A stretch of 64,000 bases of DNA. It comes from an uncultured Verrucomicrobia subdivision 3 bacterium. Its GTDB lineage: Bacteria > Verrucomicrobiota > Verrucomicrobiia > Limisphaerales > UBA11358. Made by a program: the position numbers and the translations under genes. A model generated the notes under the pieces. The model was not told the DNA's origin. It saw only the letters and a list, made by a program, of their open reading frames with translations, and did no database searches. Positions 30,699 to 39,679 of the stretch are shown in pieces. How positions within the stretch are numbered: position 1 is the first letter of the stretch; each line of letters starts with the position of its first letter. The stretch lies in contig CAITTG010000135.1 of assembly GCA_903895255.1 (NCBI GenBank), positions 62,001 to 126,000 on the forward strand, read 5' to 3'.

Positions 30699-33296
30699 TT
30701 AGTAAGCGGAATTGGTGTTGGAGAGCCGGAAGAAGCGGGCGCTGTTGGTACTGGGCAACAAAACAAAGGAAGACGTGGTGGTCAGGCTCACCGGGGTCAG
30801 GACGGGCACCCAATAATCACCCAAAACAACATTATTGGTCTTGAAGAAATTGGTCAACGAAATCGAGGTGGCCAGCAGATTGGTGGCGGATTCGAGGATG
30901 AATTTGGAGGCATAGGGCTCCAACTGGTAATTGTAGGGCCAGGACAAGGTCACGGTTTTGGCGGTGGTGCGGGTGATGGCGAGCGAGGGCTCATAAGGGT
31001 CGGGGTTGAGGCCGATGGCGGCAATAATGCCATCGGAGATGCCGCCGAGACCGGGAGCCCAAGCCGTTTGAATGCCCAGACCGGGCACATTGGGGATGGC
31101 CGTGGTACAGGGGAAATTTTTTGAATAGGTCTGGCCGCTCAGATAGACCGTGCCATTTTGATCGGCGTCAATAGCGTAGCCGTAGTTGTTGTTATTCACC
31201 CCGAGCAAGACGGAATAAAGAACCCGGGTGCAGTCGGGGGCGAAGGCGGTGACGAAGACCTCGGTGCCGGGACTCACTTTGTTGGTCGCGAGCAGACCAA
31301 AGCCATTGGTGGTGGGGAAGTTGCCGGAAAACATGGTGCCCACGACAAAAATATCGCCCTTGGGGTCCAAGGCCAGCCCCGTGCCCACGTCGCGACTAAA
31401 ACCGCCGAAGACGACAGACCAAGCGATGCTGGAGGCATTGGCATTGAGGAGATTGGTGGTGGTGATCTTGGTCAAGAACACGTTCGTGATGTAATATCCA
31501 CCATTGAGATTGTTCGTCACCCCGCTAAAAATCACGGGAATCCGGGTGTTATAATAATTACTGGAGGCGGTGTAGCCGGTCACGTAGGCGCCGGTGTCAT
31601 CCACACGGATGCCGTGCGCCTGCTCGGAGTTGGTGCTCCCGAGGAAGGTGGAATAGAGGAGTTGATAATGGCCGGGACCGGGGGCGATTTTGGTCACAAA
31701 CGCGTCAAAAACATTGAAGGTGTAACTGTACTGGGTGGAGAGATTATTGGTGCTCTGGTTCAGGTATTTCTGAAAGGCGTTGGTATTGGGGAAATTGGTG
31801 GAGGCGGTGTAGCCTGACACAAAAATATTGTGCGCGCGATCCACGGCAATGCCGGTGCCCGCGTCCAAATTGGTGCCGCCCAAGTAGGAGCTAAACAGCA
31901 GGCTGGCGCCCTGACTGGCGATTTCGGCGACGAAGCCATTGTAGTTATAGTAGGTGTAGGGGCAGGCCAGATAATTCAAATACTGGTTGGTATAACCCCC
32001 CGCCAGTTTGAAAGGGATGGCATTGGTGCAGGGAAAATTGGTGGAGAGGGTGTAGCCGGTGACATAGACGTTGTCCACGTCGTCAATGGCCAGGGCCAGA
32101 ACGGAGTCCTCGGCGTTGCCACCGATGAAGGTGGACCACACCAGGCTGGAACCATTGGTCTCCAGCTCGGTGACAAAGCCATCCAGCATATAGCCACCGG
32201 TGTATTGATTAATCGGGCCGCTGATGTGGTTGGTCAGCCCGGGCACACCGACGAGACCATGGATGCGGTTGGTCACCGGAAAATTGGCCGAATCGGTGTA
32301 GCCGCCGACAAAGGCATGGCCGAGACCATCCACCGCGATGGCCGTGGCGGTGTCATCGGCGCCTCCGCCGAGGTAGGTCAGGTAAACGAGGTTGAAATGT
32401 TTATCAAATTTCGCCACAAAGGCGTCCCCATAAACACTGCCGCCCTGAAAGGTTTTTTGAAAGGCATTAGTGGTGGAAAAAGGTCCGCCGGCGAAGACGC
32501 TGCCGGACAAGGTCTGACCGGCCACAAAAAAGGAACCATCATTGGTATTAACGGCGACGGCCAGAGCCGAATCACCGGCGGTGCCGCCGAAATAGGTGGA
32601 ATAATACAGGATGGGATCAATGACCAGGGGCTGGGAGCGGTCATAATCGCCGATGGTGAAGGCGACGGTGCGGTCATCCACGAGGCGGAAGCCACCGGAA
32701 ATATTATGGCGGACACCGGCGATGGTCTGGTAAATTTCGGGTTTGGGCTGGCGGATTTGACCGGCGCCGGCGAACAACTCGAGTTCACCCGCGGGATTGA
32801 CGGCAATTTTATCGGTGCCGCTGAACCGCAGTTGAATGACGGCGGGATTGATTCCCGGGGCCACTTGGTAATCATATTCGAGGCGCTGCTGATTGCCGTG
32901 GTACACCGCCGCCACACCGGGATAGAGGTTGTCGACGCGCACGTGGTCGAAGGTGGGGACGTTGGCACGCCATTGGGTGCCATCATTGCCGCGCAGGAAA
33001 TTCACCTTGCCGTCCAGTTCGACTTCGCCACGAATGGCAGCCAGGGGATTGGCGCCCACGAGCTGGGCTTGAATGGGGGATTGATGGCAGCGGTCAAACT
33101 GCACCATGGCCGGGGAGATCAAAACCGCCGTGTCCGGGCCGGTGGCGAGAAAGCAAGGGGTGCCATCATGGCCTTTCTGAGCGGTAAAGAACAGCGGCAG
33201 GCCCCCCAGGCCGCGCATGGACTGGGCGAGTGCCCCGCAGGTGGTGGAAACCACGAGCAGGCCGGCCAGCAAGCAATTGAGGGTAAGACGATTCAT
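30699..33296 (-). CDS. Secreted SBBP-repeat (beta-propeller) protein
   Basis: An 865-residue exported protein with a signal peptide (LAGLLVVSTTCGALAQ). A DUF7948-like N-terminal domain (GHDGTPCFLATG to QPLVIDPILYYSTY, about 40-250) precedes about nine SBBP repeats of the type YSTYFGG...AVAVNTNDGSFFVAGQT and YLTYLGGGADDTATAIAVD. The C-terminal module (about 760-865) ends in ARFFRLSNTNSAY with KFILESATNLL, similar to three other secreted proteins of this window. Its role is unknown, and a cell-surface or extracellular location is likely. The start codon lies 1 base after the bamA stop, so it is translated with the BAM genes, which is unusual. Confidence 0.85.
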   Translation of the reverse strand: MNRLTLNCLLAGLLVVSTTCGALAQSMRGLGGLPLFFTAQKGHDGTPCFLATGPDTAVLISPAMVQFDRCHQSPIQAQLVGANPLAAIRGEVELDGKVNFLRGNDGTQWRANVPTFDHVRVDNLYPGVAAVYHGNQQRLEYDYQVAPGINPAVIQLRFSGTDKIAVNPAGELELFAGAGQIRQPKPEIYQTIAGVRHNISGGFRLVDDRTVAFTIGDYDRSQPLVIDPILYYSTYFGGTAGDSALAVAVNTNDGSFFVAGQTLSGSVFAGGPFSTTNAFQKTFQGGSVYGDAFVAKFDKHFNLVYLTYLGGGADDTATAIAVDGLGHAFVGGYTDSANFPVTNRIHGLVGVPGLTNHISGPINQYTGGYMLDGFVTELETNGSSLVWSTFIGGNAEDSVLALAIDDVDNVYVTGYTLSTNFPCTNAIPFKLAGGYTNQYLNYLACPYTYYNYNGFVAEIASQGASLLFSSYLGGTNLDAGTGIAVDRAHNIFVSGYTASTNFPNTNAFQKYLNQSTNNLSTQYSYTFNVFDAFVTKIAPGPGHYQLLYSTFLGSTNSEQAHGIRVDDTGAYVTGYTASSNYYNTRIPVIFSGVTNNLNGGYYITNVFLTKITTTNLLNANASSIAWSVVFGGFSRDVGTGLALDPKGDIFVVGTMFSGNFPTTNGFGLLATNKVSPGTEVFVTAFAPDCTRVLYSVLLGVNNNNYGYAIDADQNGTVYLSGQTYSKNFPCTTAIPNVPGLGIQTAWAPGLGGISDGIIAAIGLNPDPYEPSLAITRTTAKTVTLSWPYNYQLEPYASKFILESATNLLATSISLTNFFKTNNVVLGDYWVPVLTPVSLTTTSSFVLLPSTNSARFFRLSNTNSAY

Positions 33297-33297
33297 C

Positions 33298-35784
33298 TTA
33301 GAAATCACGGGTGTAACCCACGCCAAATTGAAATTGTCCGGCGCTGCTCTGATACTGGTCATGATGGATGGGAATACCATAATCCAGACGCAACGGTCCG
33401 AGGTGGGGGATGTTCAGACGGAGGCCCAAGCCCACGTCATCATTATAATCCGAACCCAGGGTATAGGAAGCCGGGGCCACGGCGCCAATGTCAAAGAAAG
33501 TGGCGATACGGATGCCGAAGGAGCCGGGTTTTTCAATAATGGGAATGCTATATTCCGCCGAGCTGAACCAGGAACTGTCACCGCCGATGGGCTCGCTCGG
33601 AACGCTGTAGTTCTGCTGGGCGGGCGGCCCGGGCTCCTGCTGGCGCGGGGCCACATTGCGGTATTTATACCCGCGCAAATTGTAGAGGCCGCCCAAATAG
33701 TAACGGTCGTAGAAAGGGACATCCTCGGAACCAAAGCTGGCGGCGGTGCGGAGCTGACTGCTCACCTCGAGGACGTGACCATGGAAAAAGCCCGGAAAAA
33801 ACCAGTCGTTTTTAGCCTCTAATTTATAGAAGGAAGGCTGGCCCTGACTGACTTCGGCAATGACTTCCGTGCGCTGGCCGTGATCGGGCAATTCAACACT
33901 GTTCCGGGTGTCGTACGCCAGGGAGGTGCCGAGCCGCTCGTAAACGTGGTTGCCAGTTTGCTGCAAAATGGCGTCCGGCACATTGGGGGGCTGATAAATT
34001 GGAAGCGTTAAGCCGGGACCGGGCGGTGTCAACTGGCCGGTGTGCCATCCGGGATTCAGGTCAATGCCCACCTGTTCCACGGTGGCGCTCACACTGCCGA
34101 TAAGAAAATCGCTCCAGAGCGCGCGGGTGAGGCTGACCCGGGTGCCCAGACGGCGTTCGTCGTAAATATTATTCGGGCTCTCGAAATTCAACTGATGGAG
34201 GTAGAGGTCCACCCCCAAAGAGAGCTTGTGGTTCATGAACCACGGCTCGATGAAGGAGATTTCATAATCCTGGCGCTCAATGCCCAACTGCACGCGGACG
34301 CGCAGCTTTTGGCCGGCCCCGGTGAAGTAAGGAGGATTGAACAAATCAAAATTGCCCTGGGTCATCTGGACGTAACCCACGAGGGAGTCCACCGAGCTGA
34401 AGCCGGCGCCGAAGGTGAGGTTGCCGGTGTTTTGCTCCTCGACATTGATCACGAGGTTTTTGCGGCCGGTGATGGGCGGATCGGTGGGCTCGGGCTGCAA
34501 GTCCACCTTGGAAAAATATTGCAGGCCCTCGAGGCGCTTCTTGCTGACCTTGACCCGCACCATGTCGAACGTTTCCCCCGGGGAAATGGCCAGTTCGCGG
34601 CGGAGCACCTTGTCCTTGGTTTTCAAATTGCCCCGGATGTCAATTTTCTCAACTTTTGAGACAATGCCCTCCTCCACCTCGAATTCCAAGTCCATGGTGC
34701 CAGCGTCCACGTTGGGGACGCGCAATGCGCGCAAACCCTGGCCCTGGGCGACTTCAATATGGCCCTTGCTGCCGTAAAAATCCTCAATTTTCTCGGTGTC
34801 CTTGGTGAAACCATCGGGGGTAAAGACATCGCCGGTGTCCATGGGGAGTCCGTTGGGACCCATTTTATCCGGGGAATGTTCAAAGGCGTTGTCGGCGGCA
34901 ATGCCGCGGCGAATATCACCGACGGTGAAGAGCTTGTTGCCCGAAAACTTTACGTTCCCCACCTTGTACTGTTTGCCCTCCGTCACCTGGAAGATAATGA
35001 TGAGCGAATTCGCGGTGGGATGGACCATCTGGACGTTGTTGATTTCGAAATCCAGGTAGCCATGGTCGTGGTAGTAATCCACCAGGGTGTCCCGGTCATG
35101 CTCAAAATCATCACTGTTCAGCACCCCGGTGCCCATGATCCAGGACCACATGTTGTGGCGCCGGGTCTTGAGCTGCTTGCGCAGGGTCTTTTGGGTAAAT
35201 TTGGTGGCCCCCTGAAACTCAATGTCCACGATGCGGACTTTGGGGCTTTCCACGATGTCAAAGGTGACAACGCCGTGGCCGGTGACTTCATCGATGTCGA
35301 GGTGATACTTGACGGTGGAATCGGGGTAGCCGTATTTCTGGTAGAGTTTCTGCATCTCCTGGGCGGAGGTGAAGAGCTTCTGCTCATCCAGCGCCTCGCC
35401 CACCTTGGAGGTGAGTTTTTTCTTGAGCTTGGATTCCTTGAGCTTGTGGTTGCCGGAAAATTTGATTTCGGTGATGCGGGGCCGGACCTGGACGATATAG
35501 GTCAGGACCACGCCGCCATCATCGGCCACATCGGCGGCGACGCGGATGTTAAAAAACTCGCCGGTGCCGTAAAGGGAATGCACATCGTCCTCGGTGACAT
35601 TGGGCCGGTAGAGATCCCCCGGCTTGAGGCGGATGTTGGCCCGGACATATTGCTCGCTGACGGAGGCGGGGCCGACAAACTTGATGTCCACCCGGTCAAT
35701 TTTGGTCCCGGTATTCTGGCCGTAGGCGGCGGTGGCGCAGCTGAGCAGGACGGAGGCACCGAGCAGGTGGCACAGTTTTCGCAT
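33298..35784 (-). CDS. bamA: Outer membrane protein assembly factor BamA
   Basis: An 828-residue BamA that inserts beta-barrel proteins into the outer membrane. It has a signal peptide (LLGASVLLSCATAAYGQ) and five POTRA domains (about 27-430), the first beginning IDRVDIKFVGPASVSEQ and later ones with VTEGKQYKVGNVKFSGN. The 16-strand barrel includes the conserved YYLGGLYNLRGYKYRN lid segment (RGY in place of RGF), and the chain ends in Phe (YTRDF), the beta-signal. The ATG at 35784, four bases beyond the dnaB stop, was preferred over an upstream in-frame start inside dnaB. Its stop abuts the SBBP gene. Confidence 0.95.
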   Translation of the reverse strand: MRKLCHLLGASVLLSCATAAYGQNTGTKIDRVDIKFVGPASVSEQYVRANIRLKPGDLYRPNVTEDDVHSLYGTGEFFNIRVAADVADDGGVVLTYIVQVRPRITEIKFSGNHKLKESKLKKKLTSKVGEALDEQKLFTSAQEMQKLYQKYGYPDSTVKYHLDIDEVTGHGVVTFDIVESPKVRIVDIEFQGATKFTQKTLRKQLKTRRHNMWSWIMGTGVLNSDDFEHDRDTLVDYYHDHGYLDFEINNVQMVHPTANSLIIIFQVTEGKQYKVGNVKFSGNKLFTVGDIRRGIAADNAFEHSPDKMGPNGLPMDTGDVFTPDGFTKDTEKIEDFYGSKGHIEVAQGQGLRALRVPNVDAGTMDLEFEVEEGIVSKVEKIDIRGNLKTKDKVLRRELAISPGETFDMVRVKVSKKRLEGLQYFSKVDLQPEPTDPPITGRKNLVINVEEQNTGNLTFGAGFSSVDSLVGYVQMTQGNFDLFNPPYFTGAGQKLRVRVQLGIERQDYEISFIEPWFMNHKLSLGVDLYLHQLNFESPNNIYDERRLGTRVSLTRALWSDFLIGSVSATVEQVGIDLNPGWHTGQLTPPGPGLTLPIYQPPNVPDAILQQTGNHVYERLGTSLAYDTRNSVELPDHGQRTEVIAEVSQGQPSFYKLEAKNDWFFPGFFHGHVLEVSSQLRTAASFGSEDVPFYDRYYLGGLYNLRGYKYRNVAPRQQEPGPPAQQNYSVPSEPIGGDSSWFSSAEYSIPIIEKPGSFGIRIATFFDIGAVAPASYTLGSDYNDDVGLGLRLNIPHLGPLRLDYGIPIHHDQYQSSAGQFQFGVGYTRDF

Positions 35785-35788
35785 CCGT

Positions 35789-37258
35789 CTAGCGCCCCGA
35801 GGGCATGTCTTCTTCGCTGACTTTCGCTGCGGTTTCAAATCGCGTGTATGTTTTTAAAAACGTTAAATTAATGTCACCGGTCGGACCATTACGCTGCTTG
35901 GCAATCAATAGATTGACCGGCACACCGTCCGCTTCCTCGGGGGGCGGTCCCTCTTCATCATCGCCGGTGCTGGGCTTGTATAACAGCCCCACGACATCGG
36001 CGTCCTGTTCAATGGAACCGGACTCCCGCAGATCGGACAAACGCGGTTTGCGACTCTTGTCCTTCTCCAACTCCCGGTTTAACTGGCTCAAGACCAGGAC
36101 CGGGACCCGCAATTCCTTCGCCAAACCCTTGATGCCGCTGGAAATATCGGCAATTTCCTGCTGGCGGTTTTCTTGCGATCGACGGGCAGTAGAATGCAGG
36201 AGTTGAAGGTAGTCAATCACGAAAAACTTCACGCCATGCTGCTGGGACATCCGGCGGGCCCGGGCGCGCAGTTGCAAAATGGACAACCCGGCGGTGTCAT
36301 CGATGAACAAAGGGGCGTTGGCCAGGCGGCCGGCGGCGTTCAAAATTTTGGGGAAATCCGCCTCGCTCATGAAGCCCTCGCGGATGCTCCGCATGTTGAC
36401 GCGCGCGATGGAGGTCATCATCCGGAGGATCAGGGATTCCGCGCTCATTTCCAAGCTGAACACCCCGACGGGAATCTGGTGGTCCAGCACCATGTTCTCG
36501 ACCATGTTCATGGCCAGGGAGGTCTTGCCCATGGAAGGCCGCGCCGCGATGACAATCATCTCGCTGTGGTGCAGGCCGTCGGTCATCCGGTCCAGATCCG
36601 CGAAGCCGGTGGGGATGCCGTTGAGGATGCCCTTGCGATTGAAATAATTTTCGATCGTGCCAATGGCGCGGTTCACCAGTTCCTTGGTGCCAAGCACATT
36701 GCTCTGCGCCCGGGACTCGCTGATTTTGAGCACATCGCGCTCGACCTCGTCCAGCAGCGCGTCCACCTCGCCCTCGTAATCATACACGCGGCCGACGACC
36801 TCGGAGCAGGTGGTGATCATTTTTCGCAGGAGGAATTTTTCCCGGACGATCTCGAGGTAATAGCTCAGGTTGGCCGCGCTGGGCACGGCATCCTGCAACT
36901 GGCTGAGGTAACCCAGGCCGCCGACCTGCTCGAGCAGCTGCTTGTCCTTAAGCCGCTGCTGCACGGTGATCAAATCGACCGGCTCGCGGGTGTTGAACAT
37001 TTCCACGAGTTCCTCGTAAATGGTTTGGTGGCGCAAATCGTAGAAGGTTTCCTTACCCTCGTCCTTGAGTTTTTCCACGCATTCGCCGATGCATTCGTTG
37101 GGGGAGAGGAGAGCGCAGCCCAGCACCCCCTGCTCGGCCTCGGGCGAATGGGGCGGCAGGCGGTCCAGTTTCAAGGCATCCGGGCTGGCGTTTTTGCGCC
37201 GGCGGGTTTTCTTAAAATCCACCGGGCCACCGGGCGCTTCTGAGGCTGCGTCAATCAT
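35789..37258 (-). CDS. dnaB: Replicative DNA helicase
   Basis: A 489-residue replication-fork helicase. The N-terminal DnaB domain (about 33-140, PHSPEAEQGVLG) and linker lead to the RecA-like motor: Walker A AARPSMGKTSLA at about 238-250, GVFSLEMSAE (Walker B region), FFVIDYLQLL, and the C-terminal LSDLRESGSIEQDADVV and LIAKQRNGPTG. No intein is present. The ATG at 37258 (MIDAASEAP) was chosen over an upstream start. It is the first gene of the dnaB-bamA-SBBP-ompH operon; dnaB leading bamA is not the common arrangement. Confidence 0.96.
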   Translation of the reverse strand: MIDAASEAPGGPVDFKKTRRRKNASPDALKLDRLPPHSPEAEQGVLGCALLSPNECIGECVEKLKDEGKETFYDLRHQTIYEELVEMFNTREPVDLITVQQRLKDKQLLEQVGGLGYLSQLQDAVPSAANLSYYLEIVREKFLLRKMITTCSEVVGRVYDYEGEVDALLDEVERDVLKISESRAQSNVLGTKELVNRAIGTIENYFNRKGILNGIPTGFADLDRMTDGLHHSEMIVIAARPSMGKTSLAMNMVENMVLDHQIPVGVFSLEMSAESLILRMMTSIARVNMRSIREGFMSEADFPKILNAAGRLANAPLFIDDTAGLSILQLRARARRMSQQHGVKFFVIDYLQLLHSTARRSQENRQQEIADISSGIKGLAKELRVPVLVLSQLNRELEKDKSRKPRLSDLRESGSIEQDADVVGLLYKPSTGDDEEGPPPEEADGVPVNLLIAKQRNGPTGDINLTFLKTYTRFETAAKVSEEDMPSGR

Positions 37259-37489
37259 GGGATAATGAGACCTTCCAGAGCGAGCAATCGCGAGCAAAAG
37301 TTATTGAAATTTATTCACAGGGCGAGGCGGTGGATTCCCGAAAACACGGCGCACAGCAGGGCGGAGCGCGCGGAGTTTGGAACCAACAATGGACCAAAAC
37401 TTCGCCCGGGTTTATGGTTGGTAGTGATAGAGTGGCTTTACCCGGGCGGGAGCACATGGCAGACCGGCGGCGTTGGCCGGCGAGGTATT

Positions 37490-37520
37490 GGGGACAAGCT
37501 GTCCCCACCCCGGTGCGGGG
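37490..37520. repeat. Hairpins downstream of the GH88/105 gene
   Basis: GGGGACAAGCTGTCCCC is a perfect palindromic stem, followed immediately by ACCCC-GGTGC-GGGGT. The pair abuts the stop codon of the minus-strand hydrolase gene. On that strand no T-run follows, so it is listed as a repeat rather than a terminator. The interval 37259-37489 has no other feature. Confidence 0.5.
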
Positions 37521-38636
37521 TTAGTTCGCCAGCAGGGCCCAGGCGCACCAGAGGACGGGGGCCTGGCCATGGAGATCGCCCACGGAACGGGGGCGGTCCA
37601 GGTAAAATTGTTTATCCTTGCTCTGGTTGGTGCCCACGCAGATTTCGCGGACGTTGCCATCGGCGTTGACATAGCCGCAGAGGCCGATCCAGCCGCGACG
37701 GGCGCAATCGCCGTATTCGGCGGCATTGAGCCACCCGTGCTTGACGCCTTGAATCAGGGCGAAGGTGAACATGCCGGTGCTGGAGGTTTCGACCCAGGAC
37801 TGGTCGTCATCCAGCAACTGGCGCCAGAGGCCGGAGGGAGATTGGTATTGTTTCAAAGCGGCCATCATTTGCCGGTAGCCAGCGAGGATGCGCGAATATT
37901 GGGGATGGTCGGAGGGGAGGGTGCTGAGCATTTCGGCCATGCCCACGGCAAACCAGCCGTTGCCCCGGCCCCAGTAAAAGGGGATGTCAAGGCCATGGAA
38001 AAAGAGGCCGTTGGGTTTTTGGAGTTTGTCGAGGTAGGCGACCATTTCGTTGGCCGCGCGATCGAGGTACTTGGCGTCGTGGGTGGCGCGGTAAGCTTGC
38101 AACTGGACGGCGGTGATCATGAACATGTCGTCAATCCAAAAGCGGGTTTCCCGGGTGAGGCCATCGGCTCGGGGGTTTACCCATTGCAGGTCGGCGATGC
38201 CCTGGCCGAGTTCGAGGTAAGGCTGGCCCCCTTGCAACAGGTAGATTTCCAGCGGCACCGTGCCGAAGACATGTGAATCCACATTATTGGCGGCGGGAAT
38301 CAAAGGATTGCCGGCAGTCGGGAACAGGTCATCGTAGCGGTGCACGAGTTGGGCTTGCAAGTTGGTGTCGCCGATTTCATGGGCAAAACGGAGGGCGCCG
38401 TAGGCCGTGCAGACCTCGGGGTAGATGATGAAGCCGGAGGCGCGGTTGGTGGCGTGGGGACGCAGGAGAAAATTAGCGGCGATTTTCTCGCCGACGGTCC
38501 GCGGATCGGCGGCCGCGGGAAGATTTTGGAAGCAGGCCAGCGCCGGGGCGGAGGTATCCGGCCGGTGGGTGCTGCAACCAGCGAGCAGCGAGCCCATTAA
38601 AGCGAGGAAAACGGCAGGGAAAATGGATTTGTGCAT
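37521..38636 (-). CDS. GH88/GH105 family unsaturated glycuronyl hydrolase, lipoprotein
   Basis: A 371-residue (alpha/alpha)6-barrel hydrolase with a lipoprotein signal (VFLALMGSLLAGC, Cys21). The family signatures are FWIDDMFMITAVQ with the catalytic Asp, FYWGRGNGWFAVGMAEML and WVETSSTGMFTFALIQG. These enzymes remove unsaturated uronic acids from pectin or glycosaminoglycan oligomers left by lyases, a plant- or algal-polysaccharide task common in Verrucomicrobia. No lyase or transporter lies beside it. The lipid anchor indicates a periplasmic or outer-membrane location. Confidence 0.88.
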   Translation of the reverse strand: MHKSIFPAVFLALMGSLLAGCSTHRPDTSAPALACFQNLPAAADPRTVGEKIAANFLLRPHATNRASGFIIYPEVCTAYGALRFAHEIGDTNLQAQLVHRYDDLFPTAGNPLIPAANNVDSHVFGTVPLEIYLLQGGQPYLELGQGIADLQWVNPRADGLTRETRFWIDDMFMITAVQLQAYRATHDAKYLDRAANEMVAYLDKLQKPNGLFFHGLDIPFYWGRGNGWFAVGMAEMLSTLPSDHPQYSRILAGYRQMMAALKQYQSPSGLWRQLLDDDQSWVETSSTGMFTFALIQGVKHGWLNAAEYGDCARRGWIGLCGYVNADGNVREICVGTNQSKDKQFYLDRPRSVGDLHGQAPVLWCAWALLAN

Positions 38637-38839
38637 GCGCTATTTTTTAGCGGGAATTCGCGGCCAAGTCGAATGGAAACCATGATGACATTCGGGGAGC
38701 TGCGGCCGGGGTCCGGACCCGAAGGCAGAACGGCAACTATCCAAGGTGGATGGAATCGAGCAACCAGCCGGACGGGCCGGCACGGATTCTTAACAGGGGC
38801 CGCTTGCGGGGGCGGGGAGAATCCGCCAACCTAGGGCCA

Positions 38840-39679
38840 ATGAACGGCGATAATTTCCTGGACGCAGCCCTGGTGGTGATGGGTCATGGCACGACCCTGA
38901 ACCTGGAGTCCGCCCGGCCCGTGCGGCAGCACTGCGCGGAACTGCGCCGCCGCCGGATTTTCGCCACGGTGGCGCAGGGCTTTTGGAAGCAGGAGCCGCA
39001 CGTGCGGCGGGTGTTGGCAAAACTGACGGAATCGCGAATTTTTATTGTGCCGCTGTTCATCAGCGAAGGCTATTTCAGCACGGAAATCATTCCCAAAGAA
39101 CTGGGTTTTGACGGGCAGCCGACGCGGCAGGTGGGTGGCTCCATTTGGCATTACTGCCTGCCGGTGGGCTCGCACGAGGCCATGACCGAGGTGATTTTGG
39201 CGCGGGCGCGGGAGGTGGTGGCCCGGCATCCCTTTCCTTACGCGCCCAAGCCGGCGGAGATCACGCTGTTTGTGGCCGGGCATGGCACGGGACGGAACGC
39301 GAATTCGCGCAAGGCGATTGAGCGCCAGGTGGCCTTGATCCGGGCCCGGAATATTTATGCGGGAGTGCATGATATTTTCATGGAAGAATCGCCCCGGATT
39401 GCCGATTGTTACACGCTGGCCACCACGAAGAATATCGTGGTGGTGCCATTTTTCATCAGCGATGGCTTGCATGCCGTGGAGGATATTCCGGTGCTGCTGG
39501 GCGAACCGGAACGACTGGTCAAGGAGCGGCTGGCGGTGGGCCAGCCCACCTGGCGCAATCCCACGGAGAAAAATGGCCGGCGGGTGTGGTACTCGGCGGC
39601 GGTGGGCACGGAACCCCTGATGGCGGAAGTGATTTTACAACGGGTGCGGGAAGCGGCCCAAACGAACATAACACCATGA
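38840..39679 (+). CDS. CbiX/sirohydrochlorin chelatase-like two-repeat protein
   Basis: A 279-residue protein of two CbiX-like halves. The first begins ALVVMGHGTTLNLESARPV with the metal-site His; the second begins LFVAGHGTGRNANSRKAIERQ. Each half ends in a VPLFISEGY or VPFFISDG segment. Chelatases of this fold insert Co or Fe into sirohydrochlorin, but this DR2241-like subgroup is not characterised and no cobalamin gene is nearby, so the role is uncertain. The frame is open from 38750, and the ATG at 38840 was chosen. It overlaps the following oxidoreductase by ATGA. Confidence 0.75.
   Translation: MNGDNFLDAALVVMGHGTTLNLESARPVRQHCAELRRRRIFATVAQGFWKQEPHVRRVLAKLTESRIFIVPLFISEGYFSTEIIPKELGFDGQPTRQVGGSIWHYCLPVGSHEAMTEVILARAREVVARHPFPYAPKPAEITLFVAGHGTGRNANSRKAIERQVALIRARNIYAGVHDIFMEESPRIADCYTLATTKNIVVVPFFISDGLHAVEDIPVLLGEPERLVKERLAVGQPTWRNPTEKNGRRVWYSAAVGTEPLMAEVILQRVREAAQTNITP

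Noticed and set aside
31830..33539. Long open frame opposite the SBBP gene
   Set aside because: It is antisense to a gene with clear repeats and signal peptide, with Gly-rich shadow composition.
36173..37243. Open frame opposite dnaB
   Set aside because: It is antisense to an unambiguous helicase and no family features were seen.
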